Shown here piece by piece: positions 33,688-44,880 of a stretch of DNA of 64,000 nt (position 1 is its first letter; each line of letters opens with the position of its first letter). The stretch spans positions 157,053 to 221,052 of the forward strand of contig LM655188.1 in NCBI GenBank assembly GCA_000824825.2, read 5' to 3'. This DNA is from Mesorhizobium sp. ORS 3324 (GTDB lineage Bacteria > Pseudomonadota > Alphaproteobacteria > Rhizobiales > Rhizobiaceae). The position numbers and the translations under genes were made by a program. Below the pieces are notes generated by a model. The model saw only the letters and a program-made list of their open reading frames with translations, searched no databases and was not told the origin of the DNA.

Positions 33688-34698
33688 TCACGTTCTTGCT
33701 CCGGCCTGGAGCCGGTAACGGTCGAGGGCGACCGCCACGATGATGACCAATCCCTTGATGATGTACTGCCAGATGTCCGAGACACCGGCCAAAATCAGCC
33801 CGTTGGAGAGCACCGCGATGATCAGGCCGCCGATCAGCGTGCCCCAGATCGAGCCGACGCCGCCGACGAAGCTGGTGCCGCCGAGGATGACGGCGGCGAT
33901 GGCGTCGAGCTCGTAGGACTGGCCGAGCTGCAGGCCGTTGGCGGCGTAGAGTCTGGCCGCCGACATGACGCCGCCGAGGCCGGCGAGCAGGCCGGACACG
34001 CCATAGACGAAGAGCAGCACCAGCGGCACCTTGATGCCGGTGAGGCGCGCCGCCTCGGCATTGCCGCCCACGGCGTAGATCCAGGTGCCGAGCACGGTGC
34101 GCTTGAGCACCAGCCAGGACAGCACCACTACCGTCAGCGCGATGATGACCAGCCAGGGAATGCCGAGCAGCGAGCCGTTGCCGATGAAGTCGAACGGCAG
34201 GTCGGAGTTGAACACGGTCGTGTCCTCGCCGAGCAGGCGGGCGACGCCGCGCACCGCGGTGAGCGAGCCCAAGGTGACAATGAAAGGCGGCAGCCTGATA
34301 TAGGCGACGAGCAGCCCGTTGATGGCGCCGAAGCCGAGGCCGACCAGGATGGCGGCGGGGATGCCGAGCATGCCCCAATCCGGGACGAGCGACACCAGCA
34401 CCGCCACCATAGCCGAGGCGGCGAGGACCGAGCCAACGGAGAGGTCGATGCCGCCGGTGAGGATGACGAAGGTCATGCCGGCGGCGAGCACGATGTTGAT
34501 CGACGATTGCTGGGTGACGATCAAAAGGTTGGTGCCGGTGAGGAAGCGCGGGTTGATGAGCTGGAAGGCGGCCGCAAGCAGCACAAGGACGGGCAGCATG
34601 CCGAGCGCGGCGAAGGCCGTGCGCAGCCGCCGGCTCCTGACCGCCGCCTGATCCGCTGTCGTCGTCACGCTTGTCCTGTCGGTCATCCGGTCGGTCAT
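33688..34698 (-). CDS. Sugar ABC transporter permease, RbsC type
   Basis: The 336-residue permease has about nine helices. Family motifs are [38 protein letters not shown] and [23 protein letters not shown]. It forms the membrane channel, probably as a homodimer since only one permease gene is present. The ATG at 34698 overlaps the ATPase stop as ATGA. The reading frame stays open far upstream of this ATG, but that stretch is antisense-frame noise over the ATPase gene. Confidence 0.9.
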   Translation of the reverse strand: MTDRMTDRTSVTTTADQAAVRSRRLRTAFAALGMLPVLVLLAAAFQLINPRFLTGTNLLIVTQQSSINIVLAAGMTFVILTGGIDLSVGSVLAASAMVAVLVSLVPDWGMLGIPAAILVGLGFGAINGLLVAYIRLPPFIVTLGSLTAVRGVARLLGEDTTVFNSDLPFDFIGNGSLLGIPWLVIIALTVVVLSWLVLKRTVLGTWIYAVGGNAEAARLTGIKVPLVLLFVYGVSGLLAGLGGVMSAARLYAANGLQLGQSYELDAIAAVILGGTSFVGGVGSIWGTLIGGLIIAVLSNGLILAGVSDIWQYIIKGLVIIVAVALDRYRLQAGART

Positions 34699-36239
34699 TT
34701 CTGGGCCGCTCCCGTCGCAAGTTCCATGATCGCTTCCTGGCGAAGCGGCTCGCCCGCGGATGCCGTCACCTCGCCGGCGATGGCGCCGCCGCGCATCACC
34801 AGCACGCGGTCGGCGACCCCGATCACTTCCGGCAGCTCGCTGGAGATCATCAGGATGGCGATGCCTCTGCCGGCGAGATTGTCGATCAGCCGGTAGATCT
34901 CCGACTTGGCGCCGACATCGACGCCGCGCGTCGGCTCGTCGAGGATGACAACCTTCGGCTCGGTCTCCAGCAGGCGGGCGAGCAGCACCTTCTGCTGGTT
35001 GCCGCCCGACAGCGAGCCGGCATTGGCCTGCGCCGACCTGGCGCGGATCGACAGCTCGGCGACGGCCTTGGCGGCGCGCCGGTCGGCGGCGGCGAAGTCG
35101 CGAAAGCCACCGGCGCGGGCATCCCTGGCCAGCACACCCATGTTGATGTTGTCTGAGATCGACATGTCGAGGAACAGGCCGAGCTCCTTGCGGTCCTCGG
35201 TGAGATAGGCGATGCCGGCCTCGAGCGCCTCGCGCGGCGAGGCGATGGCGAGCGGCTTGCCGTCGAGCTCCAGCTCGCCGGCGCTGCGCCGGTCGGCGCC
35301 GAAGATCAGCCTGGCGAGCTCGGTGCGGCCGGAGCCGACCAGCCCGGCCAGCGCCAGCACCTCGCCGTGGTGGAGGTCGAAGGAGCAGTTCTTCAAGAGC
35401 CTGCCGTCCGACATTCCGCGCACCGACAGCGCCACCTGGCGCTTGCTGTCCGGCGGGCGGTGATCCTTCCTGTAGAAGGCCGACAGATCGCGGCCGACCA
35501 TCATCGAGACGAGGCGCGAGGCGTTGAGATCGGCGCGCTCCAGCGTGCCGACATAGCCGCTGTCGCGCAGCACGCTGACGCGGTCGGCGAGCTGGTAGAC
35601 CTCTTCCATGCGATGGCTGATGTAGATGATGGCGATGCCTTGCGCCTTGAGCGTAGCAATGACCTCGAACAGCCTTTCGGTCTCGCGCGAGGTCAGCGAG
35701 GTGGTCGGCTCGTCCATGACGATGATGCGGGCGCTGGTCGACAGCGCGCGGGCGATCTCGACCAGCTGGCGTTCGCCGAGCGACAGGCTGGAGACCAGGC
35801 TGCGCGCCGAGAAGGCGACGCCGAGCCGCTCGATGATCTGCCGGGCGCGCCGGTTGCACTGGTCGCGGTCGACGACGCCGAACCTGCGCGGCTCGTTGCC
35901 GAGGAAGATGTTCTGCGCCACCGTGAGGTTCGGCGCCAGCGACAGTTCCTGGTAGATGACGGCGATGCCCTGCGCCCGGGCCTTGATCGGATCGCCGGAG
36001 GCGACCGGTGCGCCGTCGATCAGGATCTCGCCGCCGGGATCCGGCCGATAGGCGCCGGAGAGCACCTTCATCAGCGTCGACTTGCCTGCGCCGTTCTCGC
36101 CCATCAGCGCGTGCAGCTCGCCGGCGTTGACGGTTAGCGACACGTCCTGCAGGGCGCGGATGGGACCAAAGGTCTTGGAGATGTGACGCATCTCCAGCAC
36201 AGGCCGTTGCGTTGCCTCGACACGGACGGCGGCAGTCAT
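34695..36239 (-). CDS. Sugar ABC transporter ATPase, RbsA type with two nucleotide-binding domains
   Basis: The 514-residue protein has two ATPase halves. The first has [30 protein letters not shown] and [11 protein letters not shown]. The second has the usual degenerate Walker A ([15 protein letters not shown]), [15 protein letters not shown] and [13 protein letters not shown]. It powers the ribose-type importer. The ATG at 36239 overlaps the upstream kinase stop, so the kinase and transporter are translated together. Confidence 0.92.
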   Translation of the reverse strand: MTAAVRVEATQRPVLEMRHISKTFGPIRALQDVSLTVNAGELHALMGENGAGKSTLMKVLSGAYRPDPGGEILIDGAPVASGDPIKARAQGIAVIYQELSLAPNLTVAQNIFLGNEPRRFGVVDRDQCNRRARQIIERLGVAFSARSLVSSLSLGERQLVEIARALSTSARIIVMDEPTTSLTSRETERLFEVIATLKAQGIAIIYISHRMEEVYQLADRVSVLRDSGYVGTLERADLNASRLVSMMVGRDLSAFYRKDHRPPDSKRQVALSVRGMSDGRLLKNCSFDLHHGEVLALAGLVGSGRTELARLIFGADRRSAGELELDGKPLAIASPREALEAGIAYLTEDRKELGLFLDMSISDNINMGVLARDARAGGFRDFAAADRRAAKAVAELSIRARSAQANAGSLSGGNQQKVLLARLLETEPKVVILDEPTRGVDVGAKSEIYRLIDNLAGRGIAILMISSELPEVIGVADRVLVMRGGAIAGEVTASAGEPLRQEAIMELATGAAQK

Positions 36240-37612
36240 CGCGCACCTCCCGCCGAAGCGGCGATGCCGCGATCGGCGATGAGGCCGCGCCATCGGTCGC
36301 GGTAGCCGGCAATGCCCTTGAAGCCTGCGGCGCGGACCGGCTGCGGCGTCTCGGCGGCGAACTCTCGGCCGGCGCTCTCGAAGGCGAGCGCGGCCGCTCC
36401 CGTGGCGCTGCCTTCAAGCGTAGCGCCCCGCATGAAGGACTGGCCGGGACGCAGCGCGGCCAACAGGCCGGCGAGCAGGCCGCCGGCATTGAGGCCGCCA
36501 TCGACGATGACGGCGCCTTGCGAACGGATCAGGTCGAGCGACAGGTCGACCATCAGCGCCACATAGAGCAGCGCCACGGCAGCGCGTTCCTCGGCACCGG
36601 ACACACGCCCGACGATTTCACCCGTGCGACCGGGCATCGGCCCGCCCGGGGCAAAGCTCGGCAAGGCCATCACGCCGGCATCGATCGCGCGCTCTATCGC
36701 GGCCGGCGCGATCGCACCCTGCCAGTTGCCGCTGATCGCGGCGAACTCGCGCCCGCCCATGAAGCGGATCGTGGGCACCGGGCCGCCATCGACATCGACA
36801 TTGACCAGCATGTCGCGGTCGCGGTCGAGCGCGTCGAGCGGGCAGTCCGGATTGAGCACTATCACCCAGGTGCCGGTCGACACCACGGTGAGCGGTCCGA
36901 GCTCCTGGCGCCGATAGGCGTGGAGCGCGGCGTTGCTGTCGTGGACGCCGTTGTGGATGGCGACCGGCCTGCCGGCCTTGCCGAAGCGCCGTTCGCCGAT
37001 GACGGCGCCGGCGCGCGCGAAGGGCGGCATGCGGCCGCGCCAGCCTTCGGCGTCGACCAGCGAGGAGAAGTCGCGCCGGCGCGGCGCCCACAGATGCGAA
37101 TGGCAGCCGAGATAGGACACTTCCGAAACGGCGCGGCCGCCGAAGCGCCAGCTCCAATATTGCGGATAGCCGAGGATCGCCTTTGCCGCGGCGAAGGCGC
37201 CGGGCTCCACTTCCTTCAGCCACAGCATGTGGCGGCCATAGTTGAAGCCGAGCGGCAGGCGCGGCGAGAAGGTCTCGGCGAAATCGGGAATGCGGCGATC
37301 GATCCGCGCGGCGATTTCGGCCGGCGGCTCCTGCTCGTAGTCGAGGATCGGATGCGTCAGCGCCGTTTCGTCGACCAAGGCGAAGGTGCAGCCATGGCCG
37401 GACACCATCAGGCCTTCGATGCCATGGCTGTCGACGGCCTCGTCGACGGCATCGAGCGCCCAGTCATGCAGCGCCGCCTCGTCGAGCACGCTGAGCCCGC
37501 CCTTGCGTATCCAGTCGGGCCTGGTGCGCCGCTCGTCGAGGATGCGCCCGTCCTGGCCGAAGACGAACAGCTTCGAATTGGTCTTGCCGAAATCGAGCAC
37601 CGCCACCTTCAC
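36236..37612 (-). CDS. FGGY-family carbohydrate kinase
   Basis: The 458-residue two-lobed kinase has an N-terminal phosphate loop ([16 protein letters not shown]), [12 protein letters not shown] and [15 protein letters not shown] with the catalytic Asp. A C-terminal adenosine motif [15 protein letters not shown] follows. It phosphorylates the sugar brought in by the transporter encoded by the next genes. Specificity may be a ketose, near L-fuculokinase/rhamnulokinase branches, but this is not certain. It overlaps both neighbours by four bases. Confidence 0.87.
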   Translation of the reverse strand: MKVAVLDFGKTNSKLFVFGQDGRILDERRTRPDWIRKGGLSVLDEAALHDWALDAVDEAVDSHGIEGLMVSGHGCTFALVDETALTHPILDYEQEPPAEIAARIDRRIPDFAETFSPRLPLGFNYGRHMLWLKEVEPGAFAAAKAILGYPQYWSWRFGGRAVSEVSYLGCHSHLWAPRRRDFSSLVDAEGWRGRMPPFARAGAVIGERRFGKAGRPVAIHNGVHDSNAALHAYRRQELGPLTVVSTGTWVIVLNPDCPLDALDRDRDMLVNVDVDGGPVPTIRFMGGREFAAISGNWQGAIAPAAIERAIDAGVMALPSFAPGGPMPGRTGEIVGRVSGAEERAAVALLYVALMVDLSLDLIRSQGAVIVDGGLNAGGLLAGLLAALRPGQSFMRGATLEGSATGAAALAFESAGREFAAETPQPVRAAGFKGIAGYRDRWRGLIADRGIAASAGGAR

Positions 37613-38412
37613 GGGAGGGCTCCCGACGACGAGGCGATGCGCACACTGACGCCGGCGTCCTCCAGCATGCGCGCATCGGCATCGGAGAGGCCGTCATCGG
37701 TTACAAGCGTGCCGATGCGCGACAGCGGCAGCGCGACATTGCGGGCGTGGATCGACAGCTTGCGGCTGTCGGCCAGCACCACGATCTGGTCGGCGCAGAG
37801 GCTGAGATCGATGATCGAGCGCACCAGCAGCGGATGCGATTCCAGCACGCCTTCATGGCCGAGGCCCTGCGCGCCGAGGAAGAATTTCGAGGCGTAGAAC
37901 GGCACGGACTGGGTGAGCGAATGGATGATGCCGGGCTCGCGGTGCAGGTCGCCGCCGGCGATGGTCAGGCTGCAGTGACCGTGATCGCTGAGATAGGCCG
38001 CGAGCGGCATGGAATTGGTGAAGAGGCGGATGTTGCGGTCGGCAAGCTTGACGCCGAGATGGAAGCAGGTCGAGCCGCCATGGACTATGACGGCGTCGCC
38101 GTCGCGCACCATCGTCGCGGCGACGGCGGCGATCTGCCGCTTGGCGTCGACGGCGAGATCCCGGTTCTCGTCATAGGGCCTGGCGTAGGCGACTCCGGCA
38201 TGGGCCGCGCCGTCGAGGGCGGAAATGCCGCCATAGACCTTCCGCGCCTCGCCGGCCTCGTCGATCTTGTCGATGTCGCGCCTGACCGTCGCGGCCGAAA
38301 CGCCAAGCCGCTCCTGCAGCTCGCGCACCGAAGCAAAGGGGCGGTCCCGCAGGATCTCGACGATCTGACGCTGGCGTCCGGACTCGCTCAACTCTTTCCT
38401 CCCGAATGCCAT
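37609..38412 (-). CDS. DeoR/GlpR-family transcriptional repressor
   Basis: The 267-residue protein has an N-terminal winged helix (RQRQIVEILRDRPFASVRELQERLGVSAATVRRDI region, residues ~12-46) and a C-terminal sugar-phosphate sensor domain with IVHGGSTCFHLG and KFFLGAQGLGHEGV. It should repress the sugar operon it heads and perhaps the divergent aldolase operon, with release by a sugar phosphate made by the kinases. It overlaps the FGGY gene by four bases. Confidence 0.9.
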   Translation of the reverse strand: MAFGRKELSESGRQRQIVEILRDRPFASVRELQERLGVSAATVRRDIDKIDEAGEARKVYGGISALDGAAHAGVAYARPYDENRDLAVDAKRQIAAVAATMVRDGDAVIVHGGSTCFHLGVKLADRNIRLFTNSMPLAAYLSDHGHCSLTIAGGDLHREPGIIHSLTQSVPFYASKFFLGAQGLGHEGVLESHPLLVRSIIDLSLCADQIVVLADSRKLSIHARNVALPLSRIGTLVTDDGLSDADARMLEDAGVSVRIASSSGALP

Positions 38413-38585
38413 TTTTCCACGGCAATTGGCGCAACTTACTCAACATCAGCCAGAATGCAAGCCGGTTTTGACGATACTAGATCATGGTTGACGTAGATCG
38501 CTCGCATCTGCGATATCAGCGCCGAACACTCCCGGCGACGGGAGAGGATGCCAGAACCCGACCAAGCCATCGGAGGACAAGCGCC
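38413..38585. promoter_or_regulatory. Divergent promoter between DeoR and aldolase operons
   Basis: The 173-bp gap contains promoters in both directions and is the natural place for DeoR operators. No clear direct repeat was found by eye. GGAGG at 38571 is the ribosome binding site of the aldolase. Confidence 0.5.
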
Positions 38586-39626
38586 ATGGCGACTGAAGCT
38601 GACGCACAGGAACTGGCCGCCCTGCGGGCGCTTTCGGCCAGGATCGGCGGCAACCCGCACCTGACGCAGGCGGCGGGCGGCAACACCTCGCTGAAGGCCG
38701 GCGACACGCTGTGGATCAAGGCCTCCGGCACCTGGCTGAAGGATGCCTTGTCCGACGACATCATGGTGCCGGTGGCGATGGCGCCGCTGATCGAGGCCGT
38801 CGAACGGCGCGACCCGGCCGCCGACAGGCCGCAGGCCTTCGCCATCGACGCTCTCAATCCGCGCGGCTTGCGCCCGTCGATCGAGACCACGGTGCACGCG
38901 CTGATGCCGCAGCGGGTCGTGCTGCATGTCCACTGCGTCGACACGATCTCGCTCGCCGTACAGGCCGATTGCGAGAGCGAGGCCGCGCGGCGACTCGAGG
39001 GCATCGGATGGGCCTATTTTCCCTATCGCCGGCCGGGCCTGCCGCTTGCCCAGGGCATTGCCGAACGGCTCCGGCCCGGCGTCGACGTGCTGATCCTCGG
39101 CAATCACGGGCTGGTCGTGGCCGCAGAGACCGTGGCCGAGGCGGAGCGCCTGCTGCATCGGGTCAGGTCGCTGCTCGCGCGTCCGGCGCGGGCGACGGCG
39201 GAACCGGATGTCGCGGCGCTGACGGCGCTTGCCGGCGACAGCGGCTACCGACTACCGGCGGATATCGAGGCGCATGCGGTGGCGCTCGACGCGGAGAGCC
39301 GCCGCATGGCGGAAGCCGGCAGCCTCTATCCGGATCATGTCATCTTCCTCGGCCCGGGCTCCGTGGCGGCAAGGCCCGGCGAGCAGGTTGCCGACGTCAC
39401 CGCGCGGCTGGGCATCAACCCGGCCGCGATCCTCTTTCCCAACGCCGGCGTGCTGATGCGCGGCGACGCCGGCGCCGGCGCCGACGCCATGCAGCGCTGC
39501 CTTGCCGATGTCACCGCGCGGATCGACACCACGGCGCGGCTGAACTATCTCACCGCGGCCGAGAATGACGAACTCATCAACTGGGATGCCGAGCAGTATC
39601 GCCAGAAACTCAACGCTGCGGGCTAG
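38586..39626 (+). CDS. Class II aldolase/adducin family protein
   Basis: The 346-residue protein has the zinc class II aldolase fold: LTQAAGGNTSLKAGDTLWIKASGTWL, VLHVHCVDTISL (two metal His) and LILGNHGLVVAAE (third His). It is related to fuculose- and rhamnulose-phosphate aldolases and would split a sugar phosphate into dihydroxyacetone phosphate and an aldehyde. It is longer than the ~215-residue aldolases, with an extra C-terminal ~120 residues. GGAGG precedes the ATG. The FGGY kinase begins four bases after its stop. Confidence 0.85.
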   Translation: MATEADAQELAALRALSARIGGNPHLTQAAGGNTSLKAGDTLWIKASGTWLKDALSDDIMVPVAMAPLIEAVERRDPAADRPQAFAIDALNPRGLRPSIETTVHALMPQRVVLHVHCVDTISLAVQADCESEAARRLEGIGWAYFPYRRPGLPLAQGIAERLRPGVDVLILGNHGLVVAAETVAEAERLLHRVRSLLARPARATAEPDVAALTALAGDSGYRLPADIEAHAVALDAESRRMAEAGSLYPDHVIFLGPGSVAARPGEQVADVTARLGINPAAILFPNAGVLMRGDAGAGADAMQRCLADVTARIDTTARLNYLTAAENDELINWDAEQYRQKLNAAG

Positions 39627-39630
39627 GGCC

Positions 39631-40905
39631 ATGGAGCCGCTTGCCATAGGCATCGACACCGGCACCTCCGGGTCGCGCGCGATCGCGATGCGTCCGGACT
39701 TTTCCATCGCAGCGCGCGCCGCCGTGCCGCTCGATCGCTTCGGCGCAAACGGCCGCGATCCCGCCATCTGGTGGGCGGCGGTCGAGGCGACGCTGAAGGC
39801 GCTGCTCTCGGGCATCGACCGCGCGGCGGTGCGCGCGATCGCCGTCGACGGCACGTCGGGCACCGTGCTGCCGGTCGACGGCGCCGGGCGGCCGCTGGCC
39901 GAACCGCTGATGTATAACGACAAGGTTCCGGACGACGCCATCCTCGCCGCGATTGCCGACACGGCGCCGGAAGCGAGCGCGGCCCATGGCGCGACGTCCG
40001 GCCTTGCCAAGGCGCTGTGGTTCCAGCGCCTGCCTGGCATCCATGCCATGCTGCACCAGGCCGACTGGATCGCAGGACAGTTCTCGGGCCGTTTCGACAT
40101 CAGCGACGAGAACAACAGCCTCAAGACCGGCTATGATGCCGAGGCTCGCCGCTGGCCGGACTGGATCGCAGAAACCGGCATGCGCATGGAACTGCTGCCC
40201 TCTGTCGCCAGGCCGGGCAGCGTGACAGGCACGCTCACGGCTGCCGCCGCCGGACTGTTCGACCTGCCGCGCGACGTGGCGATCGTTGCCGGCACCTCGG
40301 ATGGCTGCGCTTCGTTCCTGGCGACGGGTGCCACGGCCGCCGGCGATGGCGTCACCGCGCTCGGATCGTCGCTGACCATCAAGATCCTGTCCGACCGGCC
40401 GATATTTGCGCCGCACTACGGCATCTACAGCCATCGGCTTCGCGATGCCTGGCTGGCCGGCGGCGCGTCGAACACCGGCGGCAAGGTGCTCGCCCGGCAT
40501 TTCTCGCTGGAGCGAATCGTCGAGCTCAGCGCCACGATCGATCCCACGACCGACACCGGCCTCGACTATTATCCGCTCGATGTGCCCGGCGAGCGCTTCC
40601 CCATTGCCGATCCCTTGCTGCAGCCGCGCCTTCTGCCCAGGCCGCATTCGGACGCCGACTATCTGAAGGCGATGCTGGAAGGCATCGCGGCCATCGAGGC
40701 GCTCGGCTACCAGAGGCTTGCCGAACTCGGCGCGCCGAAGCTGACCTCGGTGCGGAGCGTCGGCGGCGGCGCTGCCAATGCCGCCTGGACCGCGATCCGG
40801 CAGCGCAGGCTCGGCGTCGAGTTCCTGCCCGCGCTCTCGCACGAGGCCGCCGCTGGCACGGGGCGGCTGGCACTGATGGGCGCAAAGGAAGCGGGGCTGC
40901 TATGA
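39631..40905 (+). CDS. FGGY-family carbohydrate kinase (second)
   Basis: The 424-residue kinase has an N-terminal IGIDTGTSGSRAIAM phosphate loop, IAVDGTSGTVLPVD and VAGTSDGCASFLATG with the catalytic Asp. The C-terminal motif is RSVGGGAANAAWTAI. It resembles D-ribulokinase-like members. It likely phosphorylates the substrate of the aldolase encoded just upstream. The ATG at 39631 follows the aldolase stop closely. It overlaps the HAD gene by four bases. Confidence 0.85.
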   Translation: MEPLAIGIDTGTSGSRAIAMRPDFSIAARAAVPLDRFGANGRDPAIWWAAVEATLKALLSGIDRAAVRAIAVDGTSGTVLPVDGAGRPLAEPLMYNDKVPDDAILAAIADTAPEASAAHGATSGLAKALWFQRLPGIHAMLHQADWIAGQFSGRFDISDENNSLKTGYDAEARRWPDWIAETGMRMELLPSVARPGSVTGTLTAAAAGLFDLPRDVAIVAGTSDGCASFLATGATAAGDGVTALGSSLTIKILSDRPIFAPHYGIYSHRLRDAWLAGGASNTGGKVLARHFSLERIVELSATIDPTTDTGLDYYPLDVPGERFPIADPLLQPRLLPRPHSDADYLKAMLEGIAAIEALGYQRLAELGAPKLTSVRSVGGGAANAAWTAIRQRRLGVEFLPALSHEAAAGTGRLALMGAKEAGLL

Positions 40906-41753
40906 GCGCGAAACAGACCGGGCATCTCGACGGGATCGAAGCGCTGGCCGAACGCTACGACGTGCTCCTGCTCGACCAGTTCGGCGTGCTGCATGACGGG
41001 CAACGGCCCTATCCGGGCGCGGTCGAAGCCTTGTCGGCGCTGAAGCGCACCGGCAGGACGGTGGTGCTGATCTCGAATTCCGGCAGGCGGGCGGAGCCCA
41101 ACGAGCGGCGGCTGCTGAAGCTTGGTTTCGAGGCGGGAAGTTGGGACCATTTCGTCTCGTCCGGCGAGGTCGCCTGGCGAATGTTCAAGGACATGGCGGC
41201 CTCGAGCGCATTGCGATCCGGAACGAAGTGCCTGCTGATCAGCCGCGACGGCGACCGTTCAGCGATCGAAGACCTGCCCCTGACCTTGACCGAACGCGGT
41301 GACGACGCGGAGCTGGTGCTGCTCTCGGGCAGCGAGGGCGACCGCTACAGCTTCGATCATTACAGCACGCTGCTTGGCCCGGCCGCTGCGCGACGGGTGC
41401 CATGCTTCTGCACCAATCCCGACCGGATCATGCTGACCGCGGTCGGACCGCGTTTCGGCGCCGGCGAGATCGCTGACCTCTATGAACGCCTCGGCGGCAA
41501 CGTCACGCGCATCGGCAAGCCCTACCCGGCGATCTTTGAAGCGGCGCTGGCGCTGGCCGGAAGTCCGGCACGCGACAACGTTGTCTGTGTCGGCGACAGC
41601 GTCGAGCACGACATCGCCGGAGGCAGCGCCGCCGGCGTGGCGACCGCGCTGGTTCTGTCCGGGATATTGGCCGGTGCCGGCGACCTGACCGGGCTGTTCC
41701 AGGAGCTTGGCGCCTGGCCGGACTACACGATGGATGCGTTCCGCTGGCGCTGA
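40902..41753 (+). CDS. HAD-superfamily class IIA hydrolase, TIGR01459-like
   Basis: The 283-residue protein has motif I VLLLDQFGVLHDG, VVLISNSGRRAEPN (motif II), RIGKPYPAIFEAAL (motif III Lys) and VCVGDSVEHDIAGG (motif IV). Its motif I has Phe where the second Asp of DxD normally acts as acid/base, as in the D-x-(W/F)-G-V-x-H subgroup. Phosphatase activity is therefore likely but may be slow or specialised. It is the last gene of the aldolase-kinase operon and probably removes a phosphate from an end product or damage product. Confidence 0.83.
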   Translation: MSAKQTGHLDGIEALAERYDVLLLDQFGVLHDGQRPYPGAVEALSALKRTGRTVVLISNSGRRAEPNERRLLKLGFEAGSWDHFVSSGEVAWRMFKDMAASSALRSGTKCLLISRDGDRSAIEDLPLTLTERGDDAELVLLSGSEGDRYSFDHYSTLLGPAAARRVPCFCTNPDRIMLTAVGPRFGAGEIADLYERLGGNVTRIGKPYPAIFEAALALAGSPARDNVVCVGDSVEHDIAGGSAAGVATALVLSGILAGAGDLTGLFQELGAWPDYTMDAFRWR

Positions 41754-41798
41754 ACCAGATTGCGCCAGGGTCTGTTGAGATTCAGGTCACGCGGCCGG

Positions 41799-42866
<1,068 letters not shown>

Positions 42867-42869
42867 CTT

Positions 42870-43718
42870 TTATCCTTTGACCGCGCCGGCGGTGAGGCCG
42901 GTGACGAGATAACGTTGCAGGAAGGCGAAGAAGACGCAGACCGGGATCAGTGCCAGGATGGACGCCGCCATCATCTGTCCCCAGTCGACGGCGAACTTGC
43001 CGATGAAGGTGAGCAGGCCGACGGCAAAGGTCTTCTGCTCGTCGCTGGAAATCAGCATCAGCGCGAACAGCAACTCGCTCCAGGCGGCGGTGAAGACGAA
43101 GCCGAGCGTCGCCCCCATGCCGGGCAATGTCAGCGGCACGATGACCCTGCGCATCGCCTGAGCGCGCGTGCAGCCGTCGATCATCGCCGCCTCCTCGAGG
43201 TCCTTCGGGATGCCGTCGAAGAAGGACTGCATCAGGAAGGTGGCGAAGGCGGTATTGAAGGCGGTGTAGATGATGATCAGGCCGATCAGGCTGTTGGTGA
43301 GGCCAAGCTGGCCCATGATGCGATAGATCGGCGGGATGACCATGACCAGCGGGAAGGTCTGGGTGAGCAAGAGCAGGATGGCTAAGGTGGCCTTGCCGCG
43401 GAAGGCGAAGCGCGACATGGCATAGCCGGCGAGCGTGGCGACGACCGTCACAAGTGCCGCCGTCGAAACCGAGACGATGACGCTGTTGAGGAAATAGCGC
43501 GGGAAGTCGGAGGCCTCGAGCACGGTGGCGAAGTTCTGAAAAGTCATCTCGGACGGCCAGAAGGTGATGCCTTCGGAATAGAGCAGCCGTTCGGGCGTGA
43601 CCGAGATCTTCAGCGTCCAGAAGATCGGGAACAGCGCGAAGATGACATAGGCGGCGATGGCCGCGTAAAGGCCGATGCCGCCGGCGATGCGCGATGAGGT
43701 GGAGCGACCGGCGATCAT
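42870..43718 (-). CDS. Sugar ABC transporter permease, MalG type
   Basis: The 282-residue permease has six helices. The EAA loop EEAAMIDGCTRAQAMRRVIVPL is at ~190-212 (given as EEAAMIDGCTRAQ...VPL). It pairs with the MalF-type permease encoded just upstream, which it overlaps by one base. The ATPase starts four bases after. Confidence 0.9.
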   Translation of the reverse strand: MIAGRSTSSRIAGGIGLYAAIAAYVIFALFPIFWTLKISVTPERLLYSEGITFWPSEMTFQNFATVLEASDFPRYFLNSVIVSVSTAALVTVVATLAGYAMSRFAFRGKATLAILLLLTQTFPLVMVIPPIYRIMGQLGLTNSLIGLIIIYTAFNTAFATFLMQSFFDGIPKDLEEAAMIDGCTRAQAMRRVIVPLTLPGMGATLGFVFTAAWSELLFALMLISSDEQKTFAVGLLTFIGKFAVDWGQMMAASILALIPVCVFFAFLQRYLVTGLTAGAVKG

Positions 43719-44641
43719 CAGACATGCCTCACAAGCGTGCGGCGGATGGCGATCAGCCCGATCGCATAGGCTATCAGCAGCACGAGCAGCAGCACGGCGA
43801 CGGCCGAGGCGTAGCCTTTATCGAGCGACTTGAAGGCGCTGACATAGATGTAGACGGGGACAGTGCTGGTCGAGCCCGCCGGTCCGCCCTCGGTCATGAC
43901 GAAGATCAGGTCGGCGAAAGTGGCGATCCAGATGGTGCGCAGCATGACGGTGATGACGATGGTGGGCGCCAGGAACGGCAGCGTCACCTTGGTGAAGCGC
44001 TGCCAGGGCGAAGCGCCGTCGATGGCTGCCGCCTCGTGCAATTCGGTCGGAATCGACTTCAGTGCCGCCAGCAGCGTGATGGCGAAGAAGGGGATGCCGA
44101 ACCAGATGTTGGCGACGATCGGCCCCCACATGGCGGTGGCCGGGTCGGAGAGCACATTGGTCGGTTCCGCCTTCAGCCCGAGCGCGAAGAGCCAGTGCGG
44201 CAGCGGACCGATGATCGGGTTGAACAGCCAGGCCCAGGTGAGGCCGGAGAGGAAAGACGGCACCGCCCAGGGCAGGAACACCACCGCCTGCACGATCCTG
44301 CGGCCATAGAACGGCTTGTCGAGCAGCAGCGCCAGGCCAAGCCCGAGGAAGAACTGGAAGAACAGGCTGGCGACCGTCCACCACAGCGTGTTGATCAGCG
44401 CCTGCCCGAGCACGGCGTCGGAAAGCATCGCCTGGTACTGGCCGAGGCCGACATATTCCGACTTGAAGGCCGAGAATTTGCGGAAGGAATAGCTGATGCC
44501 GATGATCAGCGGCACCAGAAGCACCACGACCAGCAGGACGATAGCCGGCGAAAGATAGAGCCATGGCTCGATCGCCGCCTTGCTCAGCCGCTTCTTGCGC
44601 GGCCGGGCGGCGGATCGGATTTCGGACACTGCGTAGGTCAT
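43718..44641 (-). CDS. Sugar ABC transporter permease, MalF type
   Basis: The 307-residue permease has six helices and a charged N-terminus (RPRKKRLSKAAIEPWLYLSP). The EAA loop is ELHEAAAIDGASPWQRFTKV. It forms the channel with the MalG-type permease encoded directly downstream. It is separated from the binding-protein gene by a 239-bp stretch filled by a composite repeat, which may lower its expression relative to the binding protein. Confidence 0.9.
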   Translation of the reverse strand: MTYAVSEIRSAARPRKKRLSKAAIEPWLYLSPAIVLLVVVLLVPLIIGISYSFRKFSAFKSEYVGLGQYQAMLSDAVLGQALINTLWWTVASLFFQFFLGLGLALLLDKPFYGRRIVQAVVFLPWAVPSFLSGLTWAWLFNPIIGPLPHWLFALGLKAEPTNVLSDPATAMWGPIVANIWFGIPFFAITLLAALKSIPTELHEAAAIDGASPWQRFTKVTLPFLAPTIVITVMLRTIWIATFADLIFVMTEGGPAGSTSTVPVYIYVSAFKSLDKGYASAVAVLLLVLLIAYAIGLIAIRRTLVRHV

Positions 44642-44689
44642 GGATTTGGCTCTACGGTGGTAAGTGGGTGCTGGAGTAAGCGACAGCCC

Positions 44690-44875
44690 CTTCTCCCCGT
44701 GTCACGGGGAGAAGATGCCGGCAGGCAGATGAGGGGCGGCGCCAGCTTCTCAGAACTCGGCGCTGCCCCTCATCCGGGCATTTTTGTGCATGTGGTTATC
44801 CCAAAACCGCTTCGCACTTTTGGGCGACATGCATCGCGTGCCACCTTCTCCCCGTGACACGGGGAGAAGGAGGAA
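44690..44875. repeat. Composite rhizobial intergenic mosaic repeat
   Basis: Two copies of CTTCTCCCCGTGtCACGGGGAGAAG (about 44693-44716 and 44849-44872) flank an inverted GATGAGGGGC/GCCCCTCATC pair. A GCATG...CATGC element with a CCAAAACCGC centre lies inside at 44788-44832. The whole resembles RIME-type mosaics of rhizobia. It lies inside an ABC operon and could form strong mRNA hairpins. Confidence 0.7.
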
Positions 44876-44880
44876 GGGTG

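Noticed and set aside
34699..36501. Upstream continuation of the permease frame (total 937 codons)
   Set aside because: The region is covered by the ATPase in another frame; the permease starts at the ATG overlapping the ATPase stop.
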